Shown here one piece after another: positions 1 to 12,200 of a stretch of DNA of 64,000 nt. The position numbers and the translations under genes are program-made. The stretch covers positions 12,105,501 to 12,169,500 of the forward strand of contig JAYKKT010000086.1 in assembly GCA_036023115.1 (NCBI GenBank), written 5' to 3'. The stretch is from Brasenia schreberi (Eukaryota > Streptophyta > Magnoliopsida > Nymphaeales > Cabombaceae). The notes under the pieces are model-generated. The model was not told the DNA's origin, did not search any database, and saw only the letters and a list, made by a program, of their open reading frames with translations. The number at the start of each line of letters is the position of its first letter. The stretch's first letter is position 1.

Positions 1-2228
1 GGTTGGTCAAGTAATAAACATTGTATTTTCCTCATTATGAATAGGATTCGTCTTTTTAGTAGGTATTCTTAATTCGATCATCTATTGAACCTTTTCAATA
101 TTTTATGGATCAACAACCCCTCAAATTTCTTTTTTGAACTCATATTTTATGTTAAAGACAAGTATGCTCTAATTTGGCTCTCTTCTTTGTATAAGTGTAG
201 TCGAAAAAACTCAAATTTCATTTACATATAGTAAAATTATATGTTTGATACAATATATATTTAGCAAACCTCTACAAGTTAAGTGTATCAACACTAAAGT
301 GAGCCCACTATGGTGATAAATGATGATCGTCGCTGATTGGTGATGAGTAGAGAAAGAAAAAACCAATACAACATGACTGTTTAGAAATTAGGTTATCTTG
401 AAATTTAGATTATATAGAACCATATTCATATGGGTCAACCTTATCCAAAGTATTGGGTATGGATACTTAAAGTACCCAAATATGAATACGCATATCGATA
501 CATACCCATGCGTCATAGGTTTCAATGCATTTCTAAAAAGCTGCTGATGTGACACAAAAGTATGGAAATAGATTGAGAGATGATTAAGTGACTAAAATGT
601 GTTAGTATGCAAGGATAGATTCGAACAACAAGAGAAGAACAAAAAGTAAGAAACAAAAAAAGTTTTAATGCTTGATGGTTCGGAGGGTCCTCTTCCTTTC
701 CCTCTAAGTATTTATAATTTGTTCTCAAGGTTAGGCGTCAAATGCCTGCCTCTAAATGTTCATGGGTGATTACGGCACTGATAATTGGTGGGAGCCTAAC
801 TTATCCCTCGGTAACCATCCACCACTCATGGTGGTTTTCCCGCCATCTGTACTTGATCGGCAAACAGTAATTTTATTTGCCGATCCCATAACATCCACCA
901 CTTCCTTTTTTTTCGAGAGAGCAGGTCAAGTAGGTCATGTTCATGCGTTAGAAATATCCGAAACCTGACACTTTCCTTATTAAAAAGGAAACCCGACCAA
1001 ATAGATTCTGGTCAACGTTATATTCATGTCCTGTTATCATTTCTAACAAAATTGTGGGCATGTGTGGACATGACCTGTACATATGCCATCACTGTTGCAT
1101 TATCAATATGCTTTATTTTATAATGTTTGTATAAACTAAACATATCCAATCACTGGTATAGTGATCGAATCAAGTGACAAATTAATGAGTCCCTTCCCTA
1201 GACTTGAGTTTAGCTCGAGTTAAAATTAATTAAAAGGTCCGAACGCCACATGTATTTGAAACCGACCAGCTAGAGTGATATTTGAACTGCATTACCTTTT
1301 TAAGGGAATGAAGATATGATACTATGATTTTTACCCTAAGGGTGTGTTTGATATAAAGTTTCAGAAGAACTGGACTTCAATTTTGGATGCTTGCATCTCC
1401 AAGTTTGGTTACGCGTTAAGCACAAAACCAGTTAGCTCGTGTGGAACGGTCGGTTAAGCCTAACAAAAATTTAAAATGTTGATACTAAAGAGGAAGTGAG
1501 CTACAAGAACTGGACCCTTAGTTTTTACCCAAAAGCTTCTTTCTCTGTCACATAGCTATCCAAATTTACATCACAACCCAAGCATCAAGCATCAGTGTCA
1601 CTCACCAATCAAACACAAAACCATGATTCTTTATCACCATAGTTACAAGCTCACAGTAGTCTACAACTGCAGTTTTAATACAAGGACCTTTGCATCATGA
1701 ATCATACACACCCTAAACCCTAAAGGATAAGTTTGATGAGGTCCTGAAACCAAAATAAGGGTCCAAAAAGGTTGACATGCTCTTGATCTGAAAAGTGAAC
1801 TGACCTGACTGTTGACCCGATTAGCCACCGGTAGTGATAACTGGGAGTACTATATTACACCATCACTGTACACGCGACTCTGCACGCCCCCTTCTACTTT
1901 TGTTGATATTGATGAATATGGGGTAAAGACCTTTTTATTAATTAGATCCGAGAAAAGGACTGCATTGACCATAACATTTCTTTCTCTTCCTCATACCAAC
2001 CGATGATCTTGGTAGGTGGTGCATTTGGACGACTGAGATGCATAAATATGGCAATTCTTGATTGGGACCATCTACCAGAAGCTCCTCTGAGAAAGATCTC
2101 ATCTTCTCTGGTATTCAGTGGGATCCGTATTCAGGTGATCTTCATCCGATTCTGCTCTTACTCAACCAAGAACCTCTAATCAGGAAAACTACAGGGGGAA
2201 ATAGAAAAGGTCAGCTGTTGGATCGACC
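1..2228. other. Upstream intergenic region, no gene recognised
   Basis: AT-rich sequence without a convincing reading frame on either strand. The last few hundred bases must contain the promoter and 5' leader of the sugar transporter locus, but I see no decisive TATA box. A dispersed repeat copy lies at about 1021-1131. Confidence 0.5.
1021..1131 (+). repeat. Dispersed repeat, copy 1
   Basis: This segment resembles 7600-7715 in the same orientation. The shared core, tgtgtggacatgacctgtac plus atat, is exact at 1061-1084 and 7649-7672. It is followed in both by a similar stretch around atcactgttgcatta. Family unknown. The two copies bracket the sugar transporter locus. Confidence 0.6.
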
Positions 2229-2346
2229 ATGCGGGTAGAGGTCGAAACCATCGATTTCGAGTCGCGGATCACTCCCATCCTTCTTGTTTACTGTATAATG
2301 GCAGCTACCGGTGGCCTCTTGATCGGATATGATATCGGAATTTCTG
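2229..2346 (+). pseudogene. STP pseudogene exon 1
   Basis: It begins at the ATG at 2229 and encodes the cytosolic tail and first membrane helix, ending within GIS-G before a GT donor at 2347. The split codon is completed by the first two bases of exon 2, giving the conserved GGVT. Confidence 0.75.
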
Positions 2347-3253
2347 GTGACCTGCCTGCCTTTTCACTGTGACTTCTTTTTTTTCTTATTTGATGCTCTT
2401 TACCATATACCAGAAGCACCAATGGCTCTTAAACCTAGGTAGGCTCAAAGGGAAATCAATATCAAAGGTTTTTTCCTGCAAGGAGCAACGATAAAATGCC
2501 TAGCCCGCAGCAGACTCAGTGAAGAGTCATCAACTCTACACTTGTGGGTGTACCGATAGTTCAATTCAAATCATTTGCCCATGCCAAATTTATCATAACA
2601 TTTTTTAAGTTTGAATTTCCAAGTTCTTTTATGATATAAAAGAACGGAATAATTTCAACTACATTTGGTTCGACCTTCCGAGGGCGATGCCAGGAAGGCT
2701 CGGAAGCGCGCTCCGATAATTCTATGCAACCAGGGCTTGAGGGGGGTGGTGTGGATTATTTGATAACGAGGCTTGGGACTAGAGAATTGCAACTATAGTT
2801 TGAGTTCTCATCATAATCATATGCAGGATTCGGTGGATCCTGCTGCTACGAGACTCATCAGCGGCCCACCCCTTCCTAATTCTGTAGTCCCAGCCTCACA
2901 ATCGAACAACTCCTAAGGATAAACGTCCAACCGGGGATGTGCCTAAGTCTCACCACTCGGGTAATGTAACCATAAAACTAAGCCTTCCATCGCACTGCAC
3001 AACGTGCGGTCGTTCAGTCATCCTACCATAGACGGACACACTTAAAACTTCGCGTCGTACTGAGATTCAATGTATTTAACTCTCAATAAAAGATCTCGCT
3101 AAGTTTGATGCTGGCTCAGAGCTACCTAACTCTGAGAACTCGGGTGTGATTTTCATGATTCACAGAGTTAGAGCTAAATCAACTTAACATTCTAATCAAA
3201 CTTATAGATTTGTCGAATAAGGTCGCATGATCATAATCGTCGTCATGTCTTAG

Positions 3254-3576
3254 GAGGGGTCACTGCCATGAAAGACTTCCTATCGAAATTCTTCCCCATG
3301 GTTTACGAGAAGGGAAATGAAACAGGGAAGTACACCAACTACTGCAAATACGATAACCAGAATCTGCAACTCTTCACATCCTCACTCTACCTGGCTGGCC
3401 TCGTCGCCACCTTCTTCGCCGCTTACACCACTAGAAAGCACGGGCGGAAAACTTCGATGCTTGTCGGCTCAGCCTTCTGTGGCATCGGCGTCATCCTCAG
3501 TGCAGGAGCTCAGGACCTTGCGATGCTCATAACAGGAAGAATTTTGCTTGGCTTTGGTGTTGGCTTCTCTGGGCAG
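3254..3576 (+). pseudogene. STP pseudogene exon 2
   Basis: It follows a TAG acceptor and encodes the first extracellular loop (MKDFLSKFFPMVYEK), the CKYDNQ motif and helices 2-4. It ends GFSGQ in phase 0 before GTAATTC. Confidence 0.75.
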
Positions 3577-3799
3577 GTAATTCAATAACATGAACAAGTC
3601 CATTATCCCTAAATCCCATCCACATTTTCCTGATAATGTAATACACAGAGAGACAATCTTATATCTATGTGTGTGTGCATGTGTCCGTGGGTCCAATTAT
3701 ACCATTTCATTAAAATGAAATGGTTTGATCGCTGAACATCTAAATAAATGTATGGTTTACAAGTTAATTTCGTTATTTGCTTCCGTTGCGTTAATGCAG

Positions 3800-3924
3800 G
3801 CAAGCTTGCTATTCCTGTCAGAGGTAGCACCAGCTAGGGTTAGAGGAGCACTCAACAACCTTTTCCAACTCAACATTACAATTGGAATTCTCGTTGCAAA
3901 TATGGTCAACTACGGAACCTCGAG
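3800..3924 (+). pseudogene. STP pseudogene exon 3
   Basis: It follows the acceptor ATGCAG and encodes [13 protein letters not shown], the conserved loop after helix 4, then the [19 protein letters not shown] helix. It ends two bases into a codon before GTACGC. Confidence 0.75.
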
Positions 3925-5543
3925 GTACGCATGTCCGAGTTCAGGATTTGATTACTACGAACATCATGTCCGTGACTGTTCTAGAGGTGGCAAATGATCG
4001 GGTCAATGGATGGTGTTCGGGTAAAGTTACTTGGGTTCCGACTCAAGAGCAAGTTCATCCGTACCGCAACCGATTTATATATAGAGAGAGAGGGTTGAAG
4101 GTGGATTCACTCATATACAAACTCTATTTAAATCAAGGTGATCTCATATACAAACTCTATTCAAAACATGGATAGTTGAGATCGAAAAACAAAAATAAAA
4201 ATACATGTTGGTCAAGTAAGTACCATGGAAAAAGAACATATATTTTTTTACTTTTTATTTTAAATCTCAATCTTTTATGACCTATGATTTGGTTAATTAA
4301 GATTGATTTAGATTAACTTTGTATATGTGTGATTTGCATCTACAACTCTGCTCTCTCTTTATATATATAGTCCAACATGACCTCCATTCGATCACTTTTT
4401 AATGGGCAATTGGAGATAGTGCCAACACCTTACATTCTAATTTGACATGCAAGTCCGATCGTCCTTGGTGGCACCATACAAGTTCGATCACCCTTGATGG
4501 TTTATTTGGGACAGTGCCATGTGATAAGGCACCATCCTTGTCACATGGGAGTCTCACTTCATTTAAGGTCAACACTTTGTTGGCATTGTTCTAGATCGTT
4601 CATCAAACAACAAACTTTTGATAGTTTTCATACACATAGAGGACCCTCTCATTATATATAGAGAGAGTCCTAGATGAATAATGTCTTCAATACATAATCT
4701 TTCGTAAATATTTCCACCGTTCAATCTTTATGACCAACAATGAAGATTTAAATTACTTTATATTTAATATATGATATGTTAAATATAAAGCACAAAAGTA
4801 AAATAATACTTACTTAAAATCTTAATCGTTGATCTCAAAGATTAGATGGTGACGATGTTGATGCATAATTACAGATAAAAAAACATTATGTATTTATGAT
4901 GCCTATATATGTGTATAATATATATATGTATGTCTGTATATGCTTACATGCTAGATTTGTTAAATGGGTGTACATCTCTCGAGTTTTGATTATTACAATA
5001 AAAATTGCAATAGAAAACTTACTTGCCAGCACTTAGAATGATAACTCACCCGGTTAGGATACTGGACCCACAAGCTGCAGGTGGTGAAGTGCATGCATAC
5101 CTGGCTTCGGACTCCCATTGGAGCTAAAGAAGAAGAAAATGAAAAGGCAACTTAATGAGCAAGTACCTCATTTTCTCACAGTCGGATTACACAAACACTT
5201 GAGTTTTAGTTTAACAAGAAAGCTTTTTGTTTGGCTTGTCTATCACATTCATCGTGGTGGTGTAAGCTCAGCTCGTGTTAAAATAAACAAAGCACATAAC
5301 CCAGTAACATGCAGGGAGAGAGAGAGAGCCATGAGCATACCCATTCATCTTTCTAGTGACTGTTTGCAGAAATAGCTACAAGTCCACTACTAAGCAATCA
5401 CTTCGTTGTCTACAGACAAGGCAAATCTCACTTGCTATGGGAGACGGCTTAGTATTAATTCCGGATTTGGTTTTGGTGCGGATTAACCAGTTATTTATCA
5501 CCACCGTCTTTATCACGAACCATATGGCTATGTACATCTTCAG

Positions 5544-6019
5544 GATTCATCCATGGGGTTGGAGGCTATCCGCAAGCATTCCAGCCCTCTTTCTTCTGGT
5601 GAGGTCCCTCATAGCGGAGGACACACCAATCAGCCTAATAGCTAGAGGACACGTGGAGAAGGGAAGGGCGCGGGACTCACAATGTGGGCCCTGAATTTGA
5701 TGTGCTGGTGACTGCCAGCGAGGCTTCCGTGGCGGCACACCACCAATTCAGGAGCTTGATGTGGCATCACAACCACCCGCCGCTGCTGATAGCGTCACTA
5801 ATGCAGGTCTTCCAACAGTTCACTGGCATCAACTCTGTCATGTTCTATGCACCGGTGCTGTTCAACACCATCGGGTTCAAGACTAACGCTGCTCTCTACT
5901 CAGCCGTGATAACCGGTTCGGTCAACGTCCTTGCGACGTGCGTCTCGATCCTTTTAGTGGACAAGGGAGGGCGACGAGGACTCCTTATTGAGGCTGGTTT
6001 ACAGATGCTCGTATCACAG
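5544..6019 (+). pseudogene. STP pseudogene exon 4, containing the frameshift
   Basis: It follows the acceptor CTTCAG and completes the split codon, then encodes WGWRLSASIPALFLL, EDTPISLIARG, and after the lesion near 5668-5675 the FQQFTGIN helix and LVDKGGRRGLLIEAGLQML. The stretch from 5545 to the start of the second frame at 5684 is 139 nt, which is one more than a multiple of three. It ends SQ at 6019 before GTTTTG. Confidence 0.75.
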
Positions 6020-6488
6020 GTTTTGTTTTCCTCAATTGATCCCAAATCAGCAAAGCCCGGTAACAGGTTCAACTGGTTTGGCACTTGCTCCGCACAAGCA
6101 AACTCTCGAGTTGAAGTCTTGTGAATGGAGCAATTAAACCAACTGGGTACCCATAGTGGGCCGACATGGCTCACACCAGATTAGTCGGAGTCCCTTGAGG
6201 ATCTGGATTACCGGTGGTACACTTCACCGGAAAAAGAACAAAGACGAGTGTTGCCAGTCTTTTACAGGACCCATATCGTATAGGGTAGCAATACAAGTAC
6301 ATCATATTGAAGCCCAGGATACTACTATACAGAAACTCTAACCATGCTGCTTGTAATTGGCTTGGAACTAGTTCATCATGAAAAGAAGCCAAGGTTAAAA
6401 CCAGTCTCAGGCTCATTGAGCAAAGTCTCGATGTTATTTGAATTTCATTTGATAATTATCTTGCCAAGTCATCTAATTAGACTCTCAG

Positions 6489-6941
6489 GTAGCCATAATG
6501 GTGCTCTTGGGACCGAACTTGAAGGAGAACACAAACAACTTGAGCTATGGTGAGGCCATGGTGGTATTGGTAATGGTCTGTGTGTTCGTTTCTGCATTTG
6601 CTTGGTCCTGGGGTCCAATGGCTTGCCTGATACCCACCGAGATCTTTCCTTTAGAAACCCGATCCGCTGGCGAGGCTGTAGCTATTTGTTTCAACATGCT
6701 CTGCACCTTCATCATAGCCCAGTCCTTCCTCTCCATGCTATGCCACCTCAAGTACGCCATCTTCGGGTTCTTCTCGTCCTGGATATTAGTCATGACGATT
6801 TTCGTCGTGTTTTGGTCGCCAGAGACGAAGAACATCCCGATTGAAGAGATGACGGAAAGAGTATCGAAGCGGCATTGGTTCTGGAATAGATTCTTCAACA
6901 AGAGTGAGGGGTCAGCCTCAGAACTTGGCACTGTCCCGTAA
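6489..6941 (+). pseudogene. STP pseudogene exon 5
   Basis: It follows the acceptor CTCTCAG in phase 0 and encodes the last helices, including FAWSWGPMACLIPTEIFPLE and ETKNIPIEEMTERV, to a TAA stop at 6939-6941. The frame is open throughout. Confidence 0.78.
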
Positions 6942-7599
6942 TTACAGCCAATCATGCACAAACAGAGAGAGAAAATCCATTTGCCAGGAAATGCAAACTG
7001 AACATATTTGCAATGTTAGGTTTACTGCCTAATTTGTATTTAACATGTTCTATTTTATTTTTCCTCTTTGTTTAATAAGGCAAGGTTGTAATCACTATTG
7101 TAGCAAATTGTTGCCCAAGGTAATTTAGCCCATAAAAAGAACTCCACACTGTAGGTAGATATGGCTGTTTCTGGGTAAACAGGGATCCATGAACCATAAC
7201 CAAAATGTTCGAACCGTCGTTCTGGTTTGAACTAGAAACCATGAAAAGGCAAAAGAATTAAAAAAAAAAGTCATAAAATTGGAGAAGTGAAAATTCCATA
7301 AGTTTTGATTCCAAATTTTGGTATCATATCATAGTGCTTCACATCATTTGTATGGTACGAATGTAACAGGCAAGGGTATGTGATACAACATGTATTCATC
7401 CAAGTCGTATACTACAGGCCAATATTCCGCCATCTTACTATGATTTCCAAGTTGAATACATCTTAAAGATTTTAGATGGTCTCTTTTAAAAGATTCTTTG
7501 GCAAGTGTTGCACCAAACAGGAACCTCGTTCTGTAAACATACATCAGGTCGTATCAAAGCACCATCTACGAGTATACCAAATAACAATTACACAATGTA

Positions 7600-7715
7600 A
7601 TGTTCATGTCATTTTGTTGGCATTTCTAGTAATATTCTGGGCTACATGTGTGTGGACATGACCTGTACATATTCTATCACTGTTGCATTATTACCTCTGC
7701 AGTATTCTTTATTCT
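7600..7715 (+). repeat. Dispersed repeat, copy 2
   Basis: Same-orientation partner of 1021-1131, with an exact 24-nt core at 7649-7672. It lies just downstream of the transporter locus. Confidence 0.6.
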
Positions 7716-8324
7716 TATATTTGAAAATTCCTTCATTCGGTTGATCATGAATTACATGCATTTAAAGAGTTGCGACCCTCAAGTTAGGACACATTTGACC
7801 TTGACCTCCCTTAGCCTAGTTCGACCTATTTGACCTTGACCTCAGTTAACTAAGTTCGGTCCCGACTTGGCCAAATCCCATTTAAGGCCTTGACCTTGTT
7901 TAACACACTTGATCTCAAATAACTTGACCCAATAAAATGTACCACCTAAACAGACCTATGATTCAAGCCTAGATGCGACCCAATTAACCTGAGGTTTAAT
8001 TTAAATGATGGATGCCTTCTCTGACTTGTTAATGTCTACCGGGGAACCGAATCAATTCTACACCAAATGTGAACTCAACTCAAGTCCACGTCCATCCGAA
8101 TGGGAGCCGGCCATCCTAGGCTCACTTAGATGTGAACCTGGTTCAGCCTTTGTTCAAAATGGGAAGTCGATTCAGCTGGTAATGGAAGTGGAACTCTCGA
8201 GATTATCTCTTTTTGCTGAAAAATGAGAAGATAAGGATAAAATCAGCTGAAAATTTCCTAGGTTTGATTTTTTATTTATCTTTTGTAAATCATTTGAGTT
8301 TATCAATTTGTGGTGTAAAAAAGC

Positions 8325-8333
8325 TATAAATAG
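8325..8333 (+). promoter_or_regulatory. TATA box of an unidentified transcript or LTR
   Basis: TATAAATAG is followed by about 120 nt of leader-like, pyrimidine-rich sequence (gcttcttttctctccctttc) and then a possible splice donor near 8465. It could be a promoter of a non-coding transcript or the U3 end of a decayed LTR. No second LTR copy was found. Confidence 0.3.
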
Positions 8334-11300
8334 AGCTCAAGCCTCATCCATGCCTGAAAATTCTAGCAATTTTAATTGAAGAGCTTCTTTTCTCTCCCTT
8401 TCTTTTTGGTGAGTTTTCGTGGGAATGGCAAGTTAAGAGGGATCAGCAACTTCAATTTATTCAAGTAGGTATACAATCTCTTATTAAATTATTAATTTTT
8501 CTTTCTTCTTGTTCATCGTGTATAGCATCATTTAATTTTCATTGTTCTCTTGTTTAAGTCTTCCATTAATTCTGCATTATAATTAGTATTAGCTTTCTCA
8601 TATTTCCATTACACTAACATACTATGCACGCATAATAGTTATTTTCAATTAACGCATATACCCTAGTTTACATTTGCTTTTTCACACCCATTAGCTTTCT
8701 CTTATTAGTTTACATTGGATTTTCATATTAATCGCACTAGGTTCATTATAAAATTAACATACCTCTTAATTTGCATTAATTACATCATTATTCTTTTTAT
8801 CTAATTTAGTTTCATCATAGACATATTAGCCATCCATTATAATTTCATATTATAGTTAATATCACATCGTAATCTTTCATTGCCTATTTGTTCATTTTAA
8901 TTCAGCATCCGTTTCACAGCTTAGACTTTTTAGTCGCACATCTTAGTCATCCATAACCGAATCATATAAAGTTGGACATAAGCTCCCCCGATTCCTTAGT
9001 AAAACCCTAGAGAAATAGACCAACTGAATTTGAAACCCATTGACAACCAAATTGAAGACCTTCATCATAGTCCCCTTCAGTCTCCCTTGAGCAGACAAAC
9101 CCATCCTCAAGATACCCAGTCCATACCTAAACCCGACCCAGCCCAAGAAAGACCCAAACAAGTTTCCAACCAAACCGTACCAGCCAACTAAGTCAAACAC
9201 ATTCCAAACCTATAACTAATCTCAGGAGACTTTAGAAACCAAAACCAGACAGCAAGTAGGACCACCTTTAACACACCTTTTTCATACATAAATTTCACAT
9301 TTAAGCCAAACGAATTGTTAGCATGAGAGATTGATCCTTGCTTGGCGGACAAGAAAATTTCTAACCAAAAGAATCATGACAGGGCCAACAACACATAATG
9401 AGCAATTAGAGGAAGTTCTTAGGGATTCAATTTCTGATTTGCTCCATCTTTTTGTAGTAGATTTGTGCTTATCAATCGCAGTTCTGCAGAACCAAAAAAA
9501 CTATATAAGTTCTTTTTTGACACATCTATTGAGACACGTAAGTCTACAAATTTATTTGAATAGTCTAGGTTTGAATTTTCAACTTGTTTCATAAGCATAT
9601 TGGTTCAAACACTTCACACAAGGTGCACATAGCACACATATATTTATTATACGCTCACGTAGTAGCTACACACTAGTGCGCACACATACACTAATTTTGT
9701 ATATATTTGGGTGTATACTGTATATTACACATACACATGTAAGCACTTAGTTTTCTAGTCTTTGTTCGAACTTCCAAGAATCATCATATCTTCTTCACAT
9801 TTGAATCAAACCAGTCGAAGGTGAATGCCTTGTCCTTGTCTCAAAATTCTCTTGAATCTAGAAAACCCATAGATCTAGAACTTGTAGATAAACCTCTTCT
9901 AATAATCAATCTCTCTAACCAAAACCTAGCACATCTAGAGTCCATACACCTAAGGCTTCACTCCGAAAGCTGAATTAGAATTCTTAAAAAATCAACTTAA
10001 ACAAGATCAACTTGAAAATCAAATTATGAAAGTCAAAAAGGAGAAAGGAGAATATAGTGAGACTTAGGAAGGAGACGATGAAGCTAACTCACATCCTAGT
10101 ATCTTTGATTATGAACAAACTGAAAGCAATGATAAAGTAGAGACCAAAAAAATCTGCTAAGGTTGAAAGAACTAGCATACATTTCAAGGTCTTCATGTAA
10201 GCTAGAATAAATTTACAAGAAAAAGAAATTAGAAAAATATGTCAAGATTATTTGAATGGTGAAAATAAAGAAAAGAGAATATATGAAATGGGGATTTCCT
10301 TCCAATAGACTATGAAACATATAGTGTGATGACGAGATACCAGAATTCTATCAATTTGATAGAAAATATACCTAAATTTGCACCTATAATTGTTTGCACA
10401 AAGAGCAATAAAAAAATATTTGATCAAGCGAGTTTCTCACGTAGTTTGAAGGGTGAAGCCTCTAAGTCGATGGGTAGCCAAAACCTTAACCAGTATAGAA
10501 TATTGAGAACTTGGTTATTGCCTTCATAAAAAGATTTAGTTATACCATAGAAGTTGCCTTTATCTTGTCTACCTTTAGAGATACAAAGTAAAGAAAGGGT
10601 GAAGATGCCCATAGTTCATTACTTGATAAAGAGTTGTCTTAGGTAGAAATAAACAACTCCCAAGATAGTCATGTGCAATACTGTTGATACTAGAAAATTT
10701 TCATCATGAACTTAAAGCTATATTAGTCCTTCATGAAATTTTCACCTTTGAAAAGTTAATAAAGAAGACTATGTTATTTAAATATAATCTAAAAAAAAGG
10801 TTTATGATAAATTTTTGAAACTCAAACCTACTAAGACAAACTCATGGTGAAAATTAACAACAAGGATAAGTCTAACAATCAAAAAACTATATCTAAATCC
10901 AAAGAGGTGTCCCCTTTAGCCTCTCATACATCTAGATTAGGAACCTGTATGTTTATACCTAAAGATCAAGATAAAAGACAGAATGAGAGAAGTCTTGAAA
11001 TCCTAATTTGACCATGGATAGAAAGTCTACTCCTATAGGACAACCTCTCATTCTCCAGTATGACTACAAGTGTTTAGATATGAAAAAATCGTTAAATAGC
11101 TAAACTTGCAGTGATATTGTGTGAAATCCTTGAGACTTGAATTTGAAGTTTTATATTTTCTCACAAGAATATAGTGATGATTTGTTCATATTGGAACGTC
11201 AATAACAAAGCGATATTCAATTCCTTGCTGATAATGGTGAGCTTGTGATTTTGATTGGTCAGTTGTAACCGTGGTGCTAATTAACGTTGCTTTTTCTAAT

Positions 11301-11783
11301 TTATTATATTTCTAACTCCAAGTATCTACCATGTAGTCCTTGGAACATGCCAGTGTAATTCTCCAGTGCTAGGGCTCTTGCTCCCAGGGCCTATGTTATG
11401 CTTTGGCTTGTGCCCGGGTGGCACCCATATAAAAAGTTGAACCCCCAATTGCCCGTCTGGCACCTAGGGGCTCTTTCCACTATGATAACCCCCGCTGCTG
11501 GTCGAGTTATCCCTTCTTCAAAAGTGGATCGATCACAAATCGTTCATGAAAGAGATGAGCTTCAACACAAATTTAAATTCTGGTCACTGAACACATAAGT
11601 TGACACAACAAGGCGCACATAGGCAACAACTCTTATGACACACCAACTGATCACATACAAATCAAATATCATTGAATATCATCAATCCACACAAACTCCT
11701 TTTATTAAAATTTTAATGGTACTTGGTGACGTCACTCAATTTCCTTGAGAAATGCTTCCTCATACAGAGACTTATGAGCCACA

Positions 11784-12161
11784 TCATAGTGGTGATGGAG
11801 TCGGCGCCGAGATGCCACAAACATCAATCAGAATCGGTTTCCCAGGTACACCCAGAAATGCTGGCAAGGCTTGGTGACATGGTAGAGGAAGCTGGGCTAT
11901 GGCCTGACAAGCAAAGGCACTAGGTTTTGTCCCTCTCACCACAAACTCTAAGAACTCCTTGGCATGCTCTTTGAAGGTCTCAAGACACTGTATAAATTGA
12001 AGGAGTGGGCTCTGAGAGCCTAGAGGAACTTGTGGCAAGGGACCGGTCCCAACTTCCTCTGGACCATCAAAGGCGCTAGCTCGGTGCATTACAATGGAGG
12101 CCAGCATCAAGAAGGCCAAGGCCAAGGTCTTGCTGCTGATCTTCATCTTGCCAATGCCCAT
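11784..12161 (-). CDS. Secreted ECA1/prolamin-like cysteine-rich protein
   Basis: Single-exon gene of 125 residues. The ATG at 12159-12161 gives a basic N-terminus (KMKISSK), a hydrophobic signal peptide at about residues 12-25 and a likely cleavage near ASA-F30/31. The mature part resembles the plant prolamin-like (ECA1 gametogenesis-related) family: Q58-C59-L, then an amphipathic helix, F83-A-C85-QAI, P94-C95-H, and V114-C115. These short secreted proteins are typically expressed in reproductive tissue such as egg cells. The usual pattern has six cysteines, whereas this protein has four. It lacks the one about ten residues after the first, and the first of the CC pair. A TATAAATA box lies 32 bp upstream of the ATG, so the leader must be very short. 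No neighbouring gene suggests a shared role. Family call fairly secure, expression site inferred. Confidence 0.72.
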   Translation of the reverse strand: MGIGKMKISSKTLALAFLMLASIVMHRASAFDGPEEVGTGPLPQVPLGSQSPLLQFIQCLETFKEHAKEFLEFVVRGTKPSAFACQAIAQLPLPCHQALPAFLGVPGKPILIDVCGISAPTPSPL

Positions 12162-12192
12162 GCTTGTACTGTATGGTTCCCTTCGGAGTTTG

Positions 12193-12200
12193 TATTTATA
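12193..12200 (-). promoter_or_regulatory. TATA box of the prolamin-like gene
   Basis: TATAAATA on the minus strand, about 30 bp before the start codon of the prolamin-like gene. The spacing suggests transcription begins only a few bases before the ATG. Confidence 0.6.

Larger units (their letters stand above)
2229..6941 (+). pseudogene. STP-type hexose/H+ symporter gene, frameshifted in exon 4
   Basis: This is a plant monosaccharide transporter of the STP family (major facilitator superfamily, plasma-membrane proton/hexose symport). Five exons fit GT/AG sites: 2229-2346, 3254-3576, 3800-3924, 5544-6019 and 6489-6941. Phases agree at every junction. Family marks are GGLLIGYDIGISGG at the first helix, a LFTSSLYLAGLV segment, EDTPISLIARG, the sugar-binding stretch FQQFTGINSVMFYAP, FAWSWGPMACLIPTE and the C-terminal ETKNIPIEEMTERV. 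The start is an ATG that places the N-terminal tail just before helix 1. In exon 4 the frame used up to about 5670 (ending in GHVEKGRA) differs from the frame used from about 5672 (HNVGPEF). The family linker between them is shortened by roughly 17-20 nt, so the protein would stop at 5692-5694. Otherwise the encoded length would be near 500 residues, as usual for STPs. Identification is strong. The pseudogene call rests on this single lesion. Confidence 0.8.
6942..11783. other. Intergenic region, no gene recognised
   Basis: Downstream flank of the sugar transporter and a long AT-rich stretch with only short, stop-rich frames. It holds a dispersed repeat copy (7600-7715), a run of diverged TTTGACCTTGACC-like short repeats at about 7790-7930, and an isolated TATA box at 8325-8333. 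At 9800-11250 there is decayed sequence I cannot assign. Confidence 0.5.

Noticed and set aside
9800..11250. Possible old retroelement or pararetrovirus-like sequence
   Set aside because: Decayed lysine-rich readings are suggestive, but no protease, reverse transcriptase or capsid motif could be seen in any frame.
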